Source: Littorina saxatilis (Eukaryota > Mollusca > Gastropoda > Littorinimorpha > Littorinidae). From it: a stretch of 64,000 nt of DNA. Shown in pieces: positions 42,601-48,205 of this stretch (its first letter is position 1; each line of letters begins with the position of its first letter). The notes beneath the pieces were generated by a model, which did no database searches, was not told where the DNA came from, and saw only the letters and a program-made list of their open reading frames with translations. Where the stretch lies: positions 38,330,464-38,394,463 of the forward strand of contig NC_090250.1 in assembly GCF_037325665.1 (NCBI RefSeq). Reading direction: 5' to 3'. The position numbers were made by a program, and so were the translations under genes.

Positions 42601-43790
42601 TTGTCCCACCCCCACCACGACAGCGCCGTACCCATGACCAGCAGTTCTGCCTCATCAACACCAGAACTCGATCAGTACAGAGGTGGATCATTCCTACCGA
42701 GGACTGTTAGTGTTAGGGACTGGAACCACCTTAATTTCCAGTGAAACTGTCGAGGCAGCAACAGTTGACGCTTTAGTGTCACGAGCCTCAGCAAATTAAG
42801 TTACAGTTCCTGACAAAACTAGGCCCTTACGGATACGGACTTTTGGCAATGTTTTACGGACAATGAAAATGACTATCACAATGACCAGAGCACGCAAATG
42901 GATTCTAAAACACCCTCCTTTTCATGCGAGAATCAGAATCTGAGAATGATCATCCTCAAGATCGTGGGCATTACCGGTGTAGGATCCGGTCCGGTCCCCC
43001 CTCTGAAGTAGTCCCCCGGGAGACCAATTCGTGGCAAAAACTGCTCTATAATGGTCCCCCTTAGACATCCAGCCTCGTTTTTCTTAGGCATTCAAGCCAT
43101 TTTCAATCTATATCTTCGTCCAGTATTATGTAGTGCACAGACAGCAATCTCTTTGTTTGACTATATTTTGCAGAAAATAAAATAGATCTGATTTATAATG
43201 CCGTTCAAAAGAAAAATGACATGAAATAAAATGAATAATAAATAAATACTGATAAGAAGAAATGAAACCAGTCTCTGATTCTTTCCTTTCTTTTCTCTAA
43301 AATTGCTGGTAACATTACTAACATTGTAACAAGAAAAACGAGGCTGGATGTCTAAGGGGGGACCATTATAGAGCAGTTTTTGCCACGAATTGGTCCCCCG
43401 GGGGACTACTTCAGAGGGGGGACCGGACCGGATCCTACACCGGAAAGAAGAAGAAGAGAGAGAGAGAAACAAAACAAAATCATTTGCTGACAATGGTGTC
43501 CTCTTTTTGACCTGATTTTACTCTAGCAGTAGCATGCCACTAACAAATTTATAGACGGCCGCGCTCTTTTCACAAAAAGGTGAGCAAGAGAGAAAGTAAT
43601 GGAAGAGGCCTTGACCTTATCAAGGTCGCTTTGTTTGCCAAGGTCTCCGCTCAGAAAATCTCCCGGTTTAAAATTTTAGTCGAAAAGCAAAGAACGATTG
43701 TTAACTATTTCCGGTAGGTCTGACTTACCTCATCACAACCCGCTGTCCTTTCACGTCAACCTTGTCGATGCTGAGTTTGTTTAGTGCCAT
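11897..43790 (-). CDS. PGK: Phosphoglycerate kinase, 11 coding exons
   Basis: Cytosolic glycolytic enzyme that transfers phosphate from 1,3-bisphosphoglycerate to ADP. Coding exons on the minus strand: 43729-43790, 34697-34747, 34224-34376, 32961-33209, 31092-31211, 22645-22759, 20306-20485, 16221-16297, 13859-13959, 12701-12799, 11897-11937. They total 1248 nt, 415 residues plus TGA, the normal family length, and every junction is in phase with GT-AG sites. Visible residues: RVVMR-VDFNVP signature (Asp23, Arg38), SHLGRP (His62, Arg65), ENLRF (Arg121), HRAH (Arg169), GGAKVADK (Lys214, Lys218), [20 protein letters not shown] (Asn335, Glu342), GGGDTAT (Asp373, Thr374) and [13 protein letters not shown]. 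The full set implies an active enzyme. Residues 177-184 (CKLEKRAS) differ from the usual VNLPQKAG. Introns are large and repeat-filled, with two DIRS elements in the same sense. Start chosen as the only ATG before the conserved N-terminus. Confidence 0.97.
12374..12560 (-). repeat. SINE/LINE tail remnant in PGK intron 10
   Basis: Read on the minus strand, the end near 12375-12420 contains GGACGTTAATCCC, resembling the CGTTAA tails of the SINEs in this window. The rest is diverged. Confidence 0.35.
12578..12680. repeat. (GA)n-(CA)n compound microsatellite
   Basis: About 33 AG units followed by CA units, in PGK intron 10 close to exon 10. Confidence 0.95.
12701..12799 (-). CDS. PGK: PGK exon 10
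   Basis: 99 nt encoding [20 protein letters not shown] and [12 protein letters not shown]. Carries the ATP-site Asp373 and Thr374. Donor GTAACC. A long GA/CA microsatellite starts about 20 nt into the next intron. Confidence 0.96.
13088..13109. repeat. Poly-C run
   Basis: More than 15 consecutive C. Similar runs occur near 24187-24212 and 35286-35312. Their lengths are likely to be unreliable in an assembly. Confidence 0.85.
13859..13959 (-). CDS. PGK: PGK exon 9
   Basis: 101 nt encoding [20 protein letters not shown] and [13 protein letters not shown]. Two donors overlap at the end. Only the upstream one (GTGGGT after ATT-G) keeps the frame into exon 10; GTAATT four bases on would shift it. 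Confidence 0.94.
14145..14453. repeat. Direct duplication of about 190 bp in PGK intron 8
   Basis: The block from GGTAAAAAAGCGAACTGGAG to CTTGACCCCATCATGACTTA occurs twice (about 14145-14270 and 14337-14462) with small differences. Confidence 0.7.
14677..15240 (-). repeat. 284-bp unit x2: retroposon tail part
   Basis: Units start at 14677 and 14961. On the minus strand each ends in GGCTGGACGTTAAGCAACAA, the same tail type as the (AAAC)n SINE at 3400. The inner part also resembles the SINE at 21117-21484 (GTTTCCAGTA, ACTTGTCAA). Confidence 0.8.
15241..15828 (-). repeat. 199-bp unit x3: retroposon head part
   Basis: Three nearly identical 199-bp units. On the minus strand each begins CCCGCAGTGGGGCACTGCGG, a short palindromic head. 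With the 284-bp part they look like one SINE-like element of about 480 bp whose head and tail were amplified separately. The repeated open frames are by-products. Confidence 0.85.
16221..16297 (-). CDS. PGK: PGK exon 8
   Basis: 77 nt encoding [18 protein letters not shown] and AKVIVWN plus two bases of Gly336. Donor GTAAGT. Confidence 0.95.
16446..16815 (-). mobile_element. tRNA-derived SINE with conserved body, full length
   Basis: Minus strand. The head GGCGGGGATGTAGCTCAGTC carries an A box. The body contains GATCCTGTAATCCATGTCAG and CTGCCTAAATGGCG, and the tail is an AGAAG repeat. An exact 12-bp duplication, TAATGGTCAAGT, flanks it at 16434-16445 and 16816-16827. The same body occurs at 31300-31640 with another head and at 60967-61174 (truncated). 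Confidence 0.88.
17139..17280. repeat. 37-bp tandem repeat, about 4 units
   Basis: Units begin CACCAGCAATCCTTATG and end CCCTTTTGTTG, essentially identical. Confidence 0.93.
17445..17729. mobile_element. PIF/Harbinger-like MITE, 285 bp
   Basis: Inverted ends start GGCCTAAAAAA (left) and GGCCAAAAAAG (right, minus strand), and the TTA target duplication is exact (17442-17444, 17730-17732). Subterminal GGTAACCCGACC matches the element at 313-968. Confidence 0.82.
17730..18666. other. Intron 7 stretch, repeat-like, no exon
   Basis: Contains the twice-seen motif CTGAACCCTACAC (18278-18291 and 18455-18468), suggesting an old dispersed repeat. No PGK exon is missing here, since exons 7 and 8 join in frame. 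Confidence 0.35.
18667..18907. mobile_element. MITE, 4-bp ATTT target duplication (copy 2)
   Basis: 241 bp with inverted ends GTGACC plus CCACCACGGAATGAGTC. ATTT lies on both sides (18663-18666, 18908-18911). Same family as 7846-8106 and 54001-54252. Confidence 0.85.
19204..19228. repeat. Perfect short hairpin
   Basis: TTAGCGCACTC, loop TTG, GAGTGCGCTAA: an 11-bp perfect stem in PGK intron 7. Function unknown. Confidence 0.7.
20306..20485 (-). CDS. PGK: PGK exon 7
   Basis: 180 nt, phase 0 at both ends, from [20 protein letters not shown] through [12 protein letters not shown] to SGIPAGSM. Donor GTCAGT. Confidence 0.97.
20600..20815 (+). mobile_element. LINE 3' end with (ATT)n tail
   Basis: The section GTGTCAAGCGCAAAGAGCAT, then GAGCTATATAAATGCTCA and (TTATTA)n, has the look of a 5'-truncated non-LTR retroposon end. 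No coding part is present. Confidence 0.6.
21117..21484 (-). mobile_element. SINE (CGTTAAACACCAAATAAA tail), full length
   Basis: Minus strand, 368 bp. Exact 12-bp duplication AATTTGCCCATT at 21105-21116 and 21485-21496. Nearly the same sequence as the copy at 556-930, including GCATGTCGTAAGAGGCGAC near its head. Confidence 0.88.
21497..21572 (-). repeat. tRNA-like SINE head fragment
   Basis: Minus strand carries GGGGTGGTAGTACG (A-box-like) and GAGTTTGAGTCCC (B-box-like), directly beside the SINE at 21117. It does not fold convincingly as a tRNA, so it is read as a SINE head. Confidence 0.45.
21925..22015 (-). repeat. tRNA-like SINE head fragment
   Basis: Minus strand has TAGCTCAGTTGGTAAAGTGC (A box) and GGGTTCGATTC (B box), about 88 nt in all. 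It probably belongs to a SINE rather than a functional tRNA gene. Confidence 0.5.
22067..22217 (-). repeat. TG-bearing dispersed repeat, left-end fragment
   Basis: Reverse copy of the left end: minus strand shows ATTTAGTCAAGTTTTGAC, GGGGGAATCGAGAC, a short TG tract and GAGCGATTCAGAG. Confidence 0.75.
22645..22759 (-). CDS. PGK: PGK exon 6
   Basis: 115 nt encoding [19 protein letters not shown], then [19 protein letters not shown]. Contains nucleotide-binding Lys214 and Lys218. Donor GTCAGT. Confidence 0.96.
23522..23612. repeat. DIRS internal complementary region (23-29 kb element)
   Basis: 23522-23578 is the complement of the left element end (23243-23300), and 23576-23612 is the complement of the right end (29302-29340). 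The junction of both end complements is the DIRS hallmark thought to guide circle formation. Confidence 0.85.
26690..28195 (-). repeat. 105-bp coding minisatellite in the non-autonomous DIRS element
   Basis: The core units, with GCTGCCGCGGACGGCTGC at 27856, 27961, 28066 and 28171, are spaced exactly 105 bp, or 35 codons. Diverged units continue back to about 26690. The repeat peptide includes [21 protein letters not shown] larger block of about 960 bp is also duplicated (26430-26760 against 27395-27690). Confidence 0.88.
27645..28727 (-). CDS. Gag-like frame of the non-autonomous DIRS element
   Basis: About 360 residues. The start [18 protein letters not shown] is basic and serine-rich, like the start of the first frame of the 36-kb element ([15 protein letters not shown]). 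Its C-terminal half consists of 35-residue repeats. No enzymatic motif. Treated as an element protein, not a host gene. Confidence 0.6.
   Translation of the reverse strand: MSDSEKKRAAKAESKGKGPGKPKSSASTSSARNPTVHVSDPKTNFVFSVPISAPEETSSGSRAAGITATTSVSNPAPVPEAGTLVASLLSSLLPEIEMARTDPVSSSASLPGVCDPRSLASCVPVVSGSPVQPAGFGVGAGGGEQGGVSLLGRRSVATACGSAPEQVPFGIRSSQGMCSQQPSAAAALPAPAGSSGSLDSGQTMVPAGLSYELRKQPSAAASLPAPAGSSGSLDSGQTMVPAGLSYELRKQPSAAASLPAPAGSSGSLDSGQTMVPAGLSYELRKQPSAAASLPAPAGSVGSLVCGQPMVPSGSSLALLQQPFPAAALPAWAGNVGQTGRAQSSVTSGLWLADSSAPAMA
29472..30348 (+). mobile_element. PIF/Harbinger-type DNA transposon remnant
   Basis: Perfect 20-bp inverted ends, GAATGCATAGCCCCTCCATA at 29472-29491 and its complement at 30329-30348. 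It contains the start of a HARBI1-like transposase but is only 877 bp. A clear target duplication was not found. Confidence 0.75.
29556..29945 (+). pseudogene. HARBI1-like transposase, N-terminal fragment
   Basis: About 130 codons. Residues 50-115 ([51 protein letters not shown]) follow the N-terminal pattern of PIF/Harbinger transposases. The DDE catalytic part is absent: the frame stops at 29945 and the inverted end follows 400 bp later. Internally deleted and not functional as a transposase. Confidence 0.65.
30514..30676. repeat. Long hairpin, about 70-bp arms
   Basis: The left arm has AATACTACATGGCTTGCTGT and the complement lies at 30646-30665. With a few mismatches the arms extend over about 70 bp around a loop of roughly 23 nt. 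Most likely a small foldback MITE in PGK intron 5. Confidence 0.75.
31092..31211 (-). CDS. PGK: PGK exon 5
   Basis: 120 nt encoding [15 protein letters not shown], then [19 protein letters not shown] and FLAILG. The CKLEKRAS segment is unusual for the family. Donor GTGAGT. Confidence 0.95.
31300..31640 (-). mobile_element. tRNA-derived SINE, shared body with a different head
   Basis: Minus-strand head GGGCACAATGGTCTAGTGG with B box GTGTTCGAATCCC. The body (GATCCTGTAATC, GGTTATAGAGGCAC, CTGCCTAAATGGCGGGG) is homologous to the SINE at 16446-16815, whose head comes from a different tRNA. Confidence 0.75.
31698..32190 (-). repeat. TG-bearing dispersed repeat, right half
   Basis: The minus-strand copy begins at the family's right end (CAAGTCGC on the plus strand), followed by CATTTAGTCAAGCTGTGG and the AACATATCATATCTATATG segments. 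The left half with the TG tract is missing. Confidence 0.75.
32815..32897 (-). repeat. tRNA-like SINE head
   Basis: Minus strand: CAATAGCCAAGTGGATAAGACG (A box) and GGTCGTGGGTTCGAATC (B box) in about 80 nt, next to PGK exon 4. No body attached. A SINE relic is more likely than a tRNA gene. Confidence 0.5.
32961..33209 (-). CDS. PGK: PGK exon 4
   Basis: 249 nt, the largest exon. It runs from [14 protein letters not shown] through [15 protein letters not shown] to [12 protein letters not shown]. Carries Arg121 and Arg169. Donor GTATGT. Confidence 0.97.
33397..33911. mobile_element. MITE with CCGTACTT...AAGTACGG ends
   Basis: Inverted ends share CCGTACTT and TATAAGGCG, and TTA lies on both sides (33394-33396, 33912-33914), which also fits a TA duplication. 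AAGGCGA motifs recur inside. Looks like a Tc1/mariner-type non-autonomous element. Non-coding. Confidence 0.6.
34140..34203. repeat. Short (CA)n tract beside PGK exon 3
   Basis: CACACA runs with CAAACA breaks in intron 3, about 20 nt beyond the exon 3 donor. Confidence 0.8.
34224..34376 (-). CDS. PGK: PGK exon 3
   Basis: 153 nt encoding [10 protein letters not shown] onward to VAELKKLLG, including [10 protein letters not shown] with His62 and Arg65. Donor GTAAGG splits Lys89. Confidence 0.96.
34697..34747 (-). CDS. PGK: PGK exon 2
   Basis: 51 nt encoding [16 protein letters not shown], with split Arg codons at both ends (Arg21, Arg38). Contains the substrate-binding Asp23 and Asn25. Donor GTAAGC. 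Confidence 0.95.
35395..35490 (-). mobile_element. LINE 3'-end fragment
   Basis: ATTTTATTTTACGAGAGC and GGCATAAGCAT match the fragment at 45541-45625, where the (GATTT)n tail is preserved. Confidence 0.6.
36178..36221. repeat. 22-bp tandem duplication at the DIRS left border
   Basis: GTATCGACCTAGAAACGGTT occurs twice in tandem, directly before the element's left end. Confidence 0.85.
36254..36440. repeat. DIRS left inverted terminal repeat
   Basis: Its complement is at 41849-42022. It begins CTTACCCAACTCACATATAG and ends near ATATGCATCATTCC. Confidence 0.88.
36513..36606. repeat. DIRS internal complementary region
   Basis: GATGTGAGTTGGGTAAG onward complements the left end (36223-36282). 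The adjoining TTACATATCTTACCCAACTC complements the right end (41999-42038). Confidence 0.88.
36635..37700 (-). CDS. DIRS tyrosine recombinase
   Basis: About 350 residues forming a phage-integrase-type recombinase, which in DIRS elements inserts a circular DNA copy. It has an N-terminal core-binding region ([20 protein letters not shown]) and catalytic motifs [12 protein letters not shown] (Arg), [16 protein letters not shown] (His...Arg) and FINHYLRDV (Tyr). Its frame overlaps the end of the polymerase frame on the same strand, an arrangement known in DIRS elements. The exact start is not determined. Confidence 0.85.
37666..39588 (-). CDS. DIRS reverse transcriptase, RNase H and methyltransferase-like protein
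   Basis: 640 residues. RT motifs: [23 protein letters not shown] and AYLDDWLI, with the LDD catalytic box. RNase [28 protein letters not shown] and [16 protein letters not shown]. The C-terminal part, PIDLFATRF through YAFPPFCLL to [18 protein letters not shown], resembles the DAM-like methyltransferase domain of DIRS elements. Confidence 0.88.
   Translation of the reverse strand: MVVAGGPSRAIAAWIRLVSSQWILGVISSGFRLLWADGKAPLSRIPPPFVFPRDAEAKAAIQGEVAALLSKGAIEEVIDHRSPGFYGRLFVVPKASGAWRPVLDLSPLNRFLRVVKFTMETPASVREALRPGDWVTSVDLTDAYFHVLMHVADRKWLRFRWGERIFQFRALPFGLSLSPWIFTMVVRQLCALVRQEGVRLRAYLDDWLILHQDQVLCNTHTQRVLSLAVQLGFTANLVKSELVPSQQFTYLGMEFDTLNWSVRPARKRVDKLQEAIRALYGKNLSTARELTSLLGQMESMATVVPLGRVHKRPFQAALQAQWDQATQGWNCLIELGAWFSRTTSIWLLPWVSQGVPIVLPAPENNLFTDASLSGWGAHLADQTASGVWDASQASLHINVLELEAVALGLRSFLPLLANSHVLVHTDNTTVAAYINRQGGSRSQVLSNSACRLLVWCSTHNIRLSAVYLRGSLNVLADSLSRGSKVLHSEWTLSHQALDRLWVQVHKPPIDLFATRFSARLPLFVSPFPDPLAWAVNALDLDWSGLQAYAFPPFCLLGKVVRKADIEKPALVLVAPRWPSQHWYPDLVRMAVRPPIPLGVRKGDLVQPRSGIPHGDPQALQLHGWVLSEALCSGRVPQIQL
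39625..41613 (-). CDS. DIRS gag-like protein
   Basis: 662 residues. N-terminus [20 protein letters not shown] is basic and is followed by a tandem duplication (KTLDKLSRA twice). The C-terminus is Gly/Ser/Arg rich with [13 protein letters not shown], suited to nucleic-acid binding. Position and composition fit the first frame of DIRS elements; no known fold is recognised. Confidence 0.75.
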   Translation of the reverse strand: MVMADSAKKRHSSKQVAAESSPSKKTPRKANAPGQAHVSVLEPSLQKITDVLIDMPTSANVTDKTLDKLSRAVKPTDKTLDKLSRADKPAKAASVSVIPGLASVDVASLLLSLSSQVSSLAEEVASTRAEFRSLPAGVAGVSSLADVRPLPSATVTRAEVHASQDGTRPTLVECGPAAGGSRHIKGMSSTQVSGFSGERVERFQEKVTPGSGFVGESSEAEAGSDCIGSRSVAVKNLGERTEDLSQPSASLECGKGARLSLPPGGQEGGSVAGSLFDYGSQAGDQLTDGMLMPDGCSEDGASAAVEGTEFKIPFRLSDAVASAAETASRYFEEGVVESKSFVVPPPSALGDFRSAKEKKCSFKFLESPAVAYEMSKVMKKNSQSYNQVVPMPLLVQHGDAPDSATSWLAQSGQVVPGAAALRNFKLVPQPVDLVESFALPRAALPVTPDLASLREDGYSKDRPVPYVEGSLLALEETGRSLLELASVSESLQRSLSRSIASSLEPFEFRYDASAEDVTTLLATLARVSREQMGLSAKLYTHAILSRRAAFLSGSKIRDKGTIDSLRFSPFEDGSLVSRSSLDALQKETQDARDLAIARIAHQGFQKPHSKPQQQNKAQPSFSGGGKSQNQNSSSRGRGRGAPYQKRCSFGGSRGSGRKPHPQ
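41849..42022. repeat. DIRS right inverted terminal repeat
   Basis: Complement of 36254-36440, running from GGAATGATGCATATGGCGG to GAGTTGGGTAAG. Confidence 0.88.
42225..42370 (-). repeat. TG-bearing dispersed repeat, internal fragment
   Basis: GCATGCTTTTCTGTATCTCT and the GCGGTAGTGGTTGC block match 31840-31900 and the complement of 44900-45010. Confidence 0.6.
42974..43443. mobile_element. Foldback MITE, about 112-bp arms
   Basis: Left arm 42974-43086 and right arm 43331-43443 are near-perfect complements (CCGGTGTAGGATCCGGTCCG at the tip). The loop is about 245 bp of AT-rich non-coding DNA. No clear target duplication. In PGK intron 1, about 290 bp from exon 1. Confidence 0.85.
43729..43790 (-). 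CDS. PGK: PGK exon 1 (coding part)
   Basis: Encodes [20 protein letters not shown] plus two bases of Arg21; donor GTAAGT. An acceptor-like TATACACAG lies about 10 nt upstream of the ATG, so a separate non-coding first exon is possible. Confidence 0.95.
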
Positions 43791-43999
43791 TTCTGTTGAT
43801 CTGTGTATAAACAAATGAAGATGATCTGTCTCGGAGCCGGCGTCTGCTGAAAAGCGCTTGTTCGTCCAAGGGAGCTAACGTGAAAACTAGCAATAGGAGT
43901 CAAGAGTTATGCAGCGTTTCTCATAAAATCGAAAGTAGCTTTGTCTCTCCGGTTTGTTCTTCACTAGTCTTTTTGTGTGGGTCGGTTTTCAAGGTAGTT

Positions 44000-44190
44000 G
44001 GCCTGATTGTGAGTGTGTGTATGCGTGGGTGTGAATATTATGTCTCATATTCCATCTCACACGGCATAAATAAATCCCTGCGCCTTGAATATGTGCGCGA
44101 TATAAATTGCATAATTTTTTTTAAAAATAAAAATCCCTGCGCTTAGAACTACCCACGGAATACGCGCGATATAAGCCTAATATTGATATT
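44000..44190 (+). repeat. Possible LINE or SINE 3' end
   Basis: Two GCGCGATATAA(A/G) motifs follow AAATCCCTGCGC segments, a layout typical of retroposon tails. Weak support. Confidence 0.35.
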
Positions 44191-44242
44191 ACCTCCACTG
44201 ACTTTAGCCTCATGGTAACTGAGATTCCCTGAACCATCATTA

Positions 44243-45119
44243 TATTTAGTCAAGTTTTGACTAAATATTTTAACATCGAGGGGGAATCGAAACGAGGGTC
44301 GTGGTGTATGTGCGTGTGTGTGTGCGTGTGTGTGTGTGTGTGTGTGTCTGTGTGTGTGTGTGTGTGTGTGTGTAGAGCGATTCAGACTAAACTACTGGAC
44401 CGACCTTTATGAAATTTGACATGAGAGTTCCTGGGTATGAAATCCCCGAACGTTTTTTTCATTTTTTTGATAAATGTCTTTGATGACGTCATATCCGGCT
44501 TTTCGTGAAAGTTGAGGCGGCACTGTCACGCCCTCATTTTTCAACCAAATTGGTTGAAATTTTGGTCAAGTAATCTTCGACGAAGCCCGGACTTCGGTAT
44601 TGCATTTCAGCTTGGTGGCTTAAAAATTAATTAATGACTTTGGTCATTAAAAATCGGAAAATTGTAAAAAAAAATAAAAATGTATAAAACGATCCAAATT
44701 TACGTTTATCTTATTCTCCATCATTTGCTGATTCCAAAAACATATAAATATGTTATATTCGGATTAAAAACAAGCTCTGAAAATTAAATATATAAAAATT
44801 ATTATCAAAATTAAATTGTCCAAATCAATTTAAAAACACTTTCATCTTATTCCTTGTCGGTTCCTGATTCCAAAAACATATAGATATGATATGTTTGGAT
44901 TAAAAACACGCTCAGAAAGTTAAAACAAAGAGAGGTACAGAAAAGCGTGCTATCCTTCTTAGCGCAACTACTACCCCGCTCTTCTTGTCAATTTCACTGC
45001 CTTTGCCATGAGCGGTGGCCTGACGATGCTACGAGTAAAATGGCATTGCGTTCAGTTTCATTCTGTGAGTTCGACAGCTACTTGACTAAATATTGTATTT
45101 TCGCCTTACGCGACTTGTT
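44243..45119 (+). repeat. TG-bearing dispersed repeat, full-length copy
   Basis: About 880 bp. Left end ATTTAGTCAAGTTTTGAC, GGGGGAATCGAAACGAGG, a TG tract (44310-44372), GAGCGATTCAGAC, GACGTCATATCCGGC, two diverged AACATATA(A/G)ATATG blocks and right end CTTGACTAAATATTGTATTT then TTCGCCTTACGCGACTTG. The ends share an inverted CTTGACTAAAT. No coding sequence. Six other partial copies are in the window. Confidence 0.8.
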
Positions 45120-45429
45120 TTTTTAATACGCCGAGTCAGTTAAAGCCGCGCATGCACTGAACCCGGCTCAGCCTAGTCCTACGCCGCAACACTGAGAAAC
45201 TTGAAACACTGACAACCACAACAACACCACAACAACACCACCATTATCACCACCACCAACAACATCAACACGTGTTTGTGATACGTACTCATTTTTCGTT
45301 TTGCAGCATGGCGGCATCTTTTCTTCGTCTTTCAGTTTCTCACGGCAAAACTGATCCTTCGTCTGAGAGAGAAAGAAGGACAAACAAGTCAAGGCAAGAT
45401 AAATACAATCAAGAACAATTACTTCTTGA

Positions 45430-45449
45430 TCAGAGAGACACACAGAGAG

Positions 45450-45520
<71 letters not shown>

Positions 45521-45522
45521 AA
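45430..45522. repeat. (GA)n microsatellite
   Basis: Nearly pure AG units, separated from the next GA tract by a LINE tail. Confidence 0.95.
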
Positions 45523-45540
45523 AAAAGAGAGAGAGAGACT

Positions 45541-45625
45541 CAAATCAAATCAAATCAAATCAAATCAAATTTTATTTTACGAGGGTTGTGGCATAAGCAA
45601 TATAAACGAGCTTCTTTTCAACCAG
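45541..45625 (-). mobile_element. LINE 3' end with (GATTT)n tail, inside a GA tract
   Basis: Plus strand starts with CAAAT repeats and ATTTTATTTTACGAGGG. On the minus strand this is a truncated retroposon end with a pentamer tail. GA tracts on both sides show it entered a simple repeat. Confidence 0.65.
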
Positions 45626-45626
45626 C

Positions 45627-45873
<247 letters not shown>

Positions 45874-46184
45874 TAGAAACAACACAAGACTGAACACAAC
45901 AGCAACAACAACAACCATGAAATAGATACGTGGAAAACATTGCTGCTACTTAAACTTCCGAAACATTAAACATCAACATATTCATTTACAATATACCTAT
46001 GAAAACAATTGTCTTCGTCGATTGCATAATATATACATTTTGCAAGGGATCTACACCGTCTCTACATCTTAATACTGAAGAAAGTGGCATATTTCCAAAA
46101 CTATTTAGAAATCTCATTCTCAAATCAGAATACAATGGACAGTGTAATAAAAAGTTGTGTTCATTCTCTTCCACATTTCCACAG

Positions 46185-46195
46185 AGAGAGCGAGA

Positions 46196-46256
<61 letters not shown>
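46185..46256. repeat. (GA)n microsatellite
   Basis: About 35 AG units. Confidence 0.95.
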
Positions 46257-46260
<4 letters not shown>

Positions 46261-46376
46261 ATGAGAGAGAAATGTATGAGAGGAGAAGAGATAATTATTA
46301 ATGATGTCACCACGCACCAGGACCATCTTGAAATATGAAGGTTGGGCGCTTCATTATTCAGATTTCAAATGGGCTG

Positions 46377-46379
<3 letters not shown>

Positions 46380-46437
<58 letters not shown>

Positions 46438-46560
46438 ACGCACACAAACACACGCACTCTCACACACACGACACACACACACACGCAATCACACACTGAA
46501 AAAAAAACACACGCACACACACGCGCGCACACACACACTGCGCACGAACACAGTGTACAC
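46380..46560. repeat. (CA)n tract with interruptions
   Basis: CA units broken by CGCA, ACTC and a short A run. A TG tract follows at 46580-46635. Confidence 0.95.
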
Positions 46561-46582
46561 ACATGCATGTTTATAGTGGTGT

Positions 46583-46619
<37 letters not shown>

Positions 46620-46665
46620 CAGTGTGTGTGTTGTGTGTGAGAGAGAGAGACACACACACACACAC

Positions 46666-46954
46666 CAAGGGCGGATCTGGGGGGGGGGGTTACACGGGTT
46701 ACGTAACCCCCCCACCCCCCACCCCCCCAAAAAAAGTATTTTGGTAAGAGGTTTCAGAGGTAATTTATTGGCTCAGGATGCACCAGATAGCTCTATTTTG
46801 CTCCTTTGGATTAAAAAAATTTCAGGGGGGGGGGGGGGGCATGCCCCCGGACCCCCCTAGAGGCTTAGGCACCTTCGGCGCCGTCAACTTGTATCTTCGC
46901 AGTCATTTTGTAACCCCCCCCCCCCCCCCTCCAAAGTGAATTGATCCGCCCTTG
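46666..46954. mobile_element. MITE with CAAGGGCGGATC ends, inside a CA tract
   Basis: CAAGGGCGGATC at the left is matched by GATCCGCCCTTG at the right. Inside are long G and C runs and CATGCCCCCGGACCCCCCTA. Both flanks are CA repeats, so the target was a microsatellite. A related sequence is inside 60317-60928. Confidence 0.75.
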
Positions 46955-47059
46955 CACACACACACACACACACACACACGGACACACACACAGACAGACA
47001 GACACACACACACACACACACAGACAGACACACACAAACACACATACATACACACACAG

Positions 47060-47110
<51 letters not shown>
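46955..47110. repeat. (CA)n tract with CAGA interruptions
   Basis: About 150 bp of CA with CAGACAGA breaks. Confidence 0.95.
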
Positions 47111-47114
<4 letters not shown>

Positions 47115-48097
47115 AACACTGGCATGTGAACAAACCAGGGCTGTTTCAACAACGTCTGACACATGTTTTGTGGACGGAGGCTGCGTTCGCCGGAGCGCAG
47201 GGGTGGATTTGCAAGCACCCATAAAAATGGATGAAATACCTTGCACTCGGCACCCGTCCGGTGCTGAGAGAAGATGGCCTACTTTTTTCCGGGGACGCAG
47301 ATGTCAGATGTTGTCATTTCCTGTTCATGACGTAGGAAGTGTGATACGGTGACGTCATCGGATTCTTATGAAAGTTTTTGCTCCAGTGTTCTATCTGTAG
47401 TTTTGTCTTGGCCACCAATATCTCCTGATTGTCTTTGTTAATCGAGTTTTAGTTCGGTGAATCTCGTGTAAATAACTTATTATACTAATGCTACGTTAAC
47501 ACTATTATGTTCCCGGCGGCCACGGCAGCCCCGTTTCAGGCCACCGTAGACAAAACGGGATGGACTTGAGACAACGTGCGGGGACGGAATGGGCAAACGT
47601 GTCAGGCCATGATTGCCGTGGATGCCGTGCCAGATTTTTAAACTGTCAACAAATTTGCCACGGCAGTCACTGTGCGGCCGATTAGAAACCTAGTTGGCCG
47701 TAGTGAAACGGAGTAAACGCAACAAAACGTGACAGTACGTATAGGTCTTAACAAAACTTGGAGGCGGTCCTAGGGGGTCCGTAGTGGGACGGGAAGCATG
47801 TATATTCCCCGGCATCTCACGGTCCTTTGAAGTTTTTGCACGTTCTGCCGCGTTCACTGTTGCTGCGCGTTTTGTCCCGTTTTGCCACGTTTTGTCACGT
47901 ACGGTTCTCACAGCAACTTAAGGTAGCCGTTTCGTCGCATCCAATCACGACGCATCCCGGCGTGTGACGGTTTGCGGGCCCGGTGTCACGAAATGAAACC
48001 GCTGCTGAACAATCCTTCTCATTGCGGTCAATGCGCATGCGCCAATCTTGGACTTAAAAAATGCGACCCTTTGACCGAACGAACCATGGGTTATATT

Positions 48098-48139
48098 ATA
48101 TATATATATATACGACTTGTGTCTGTCTGTCTGTCTGTC

Positions 48140-48205
<66 letters not shown>

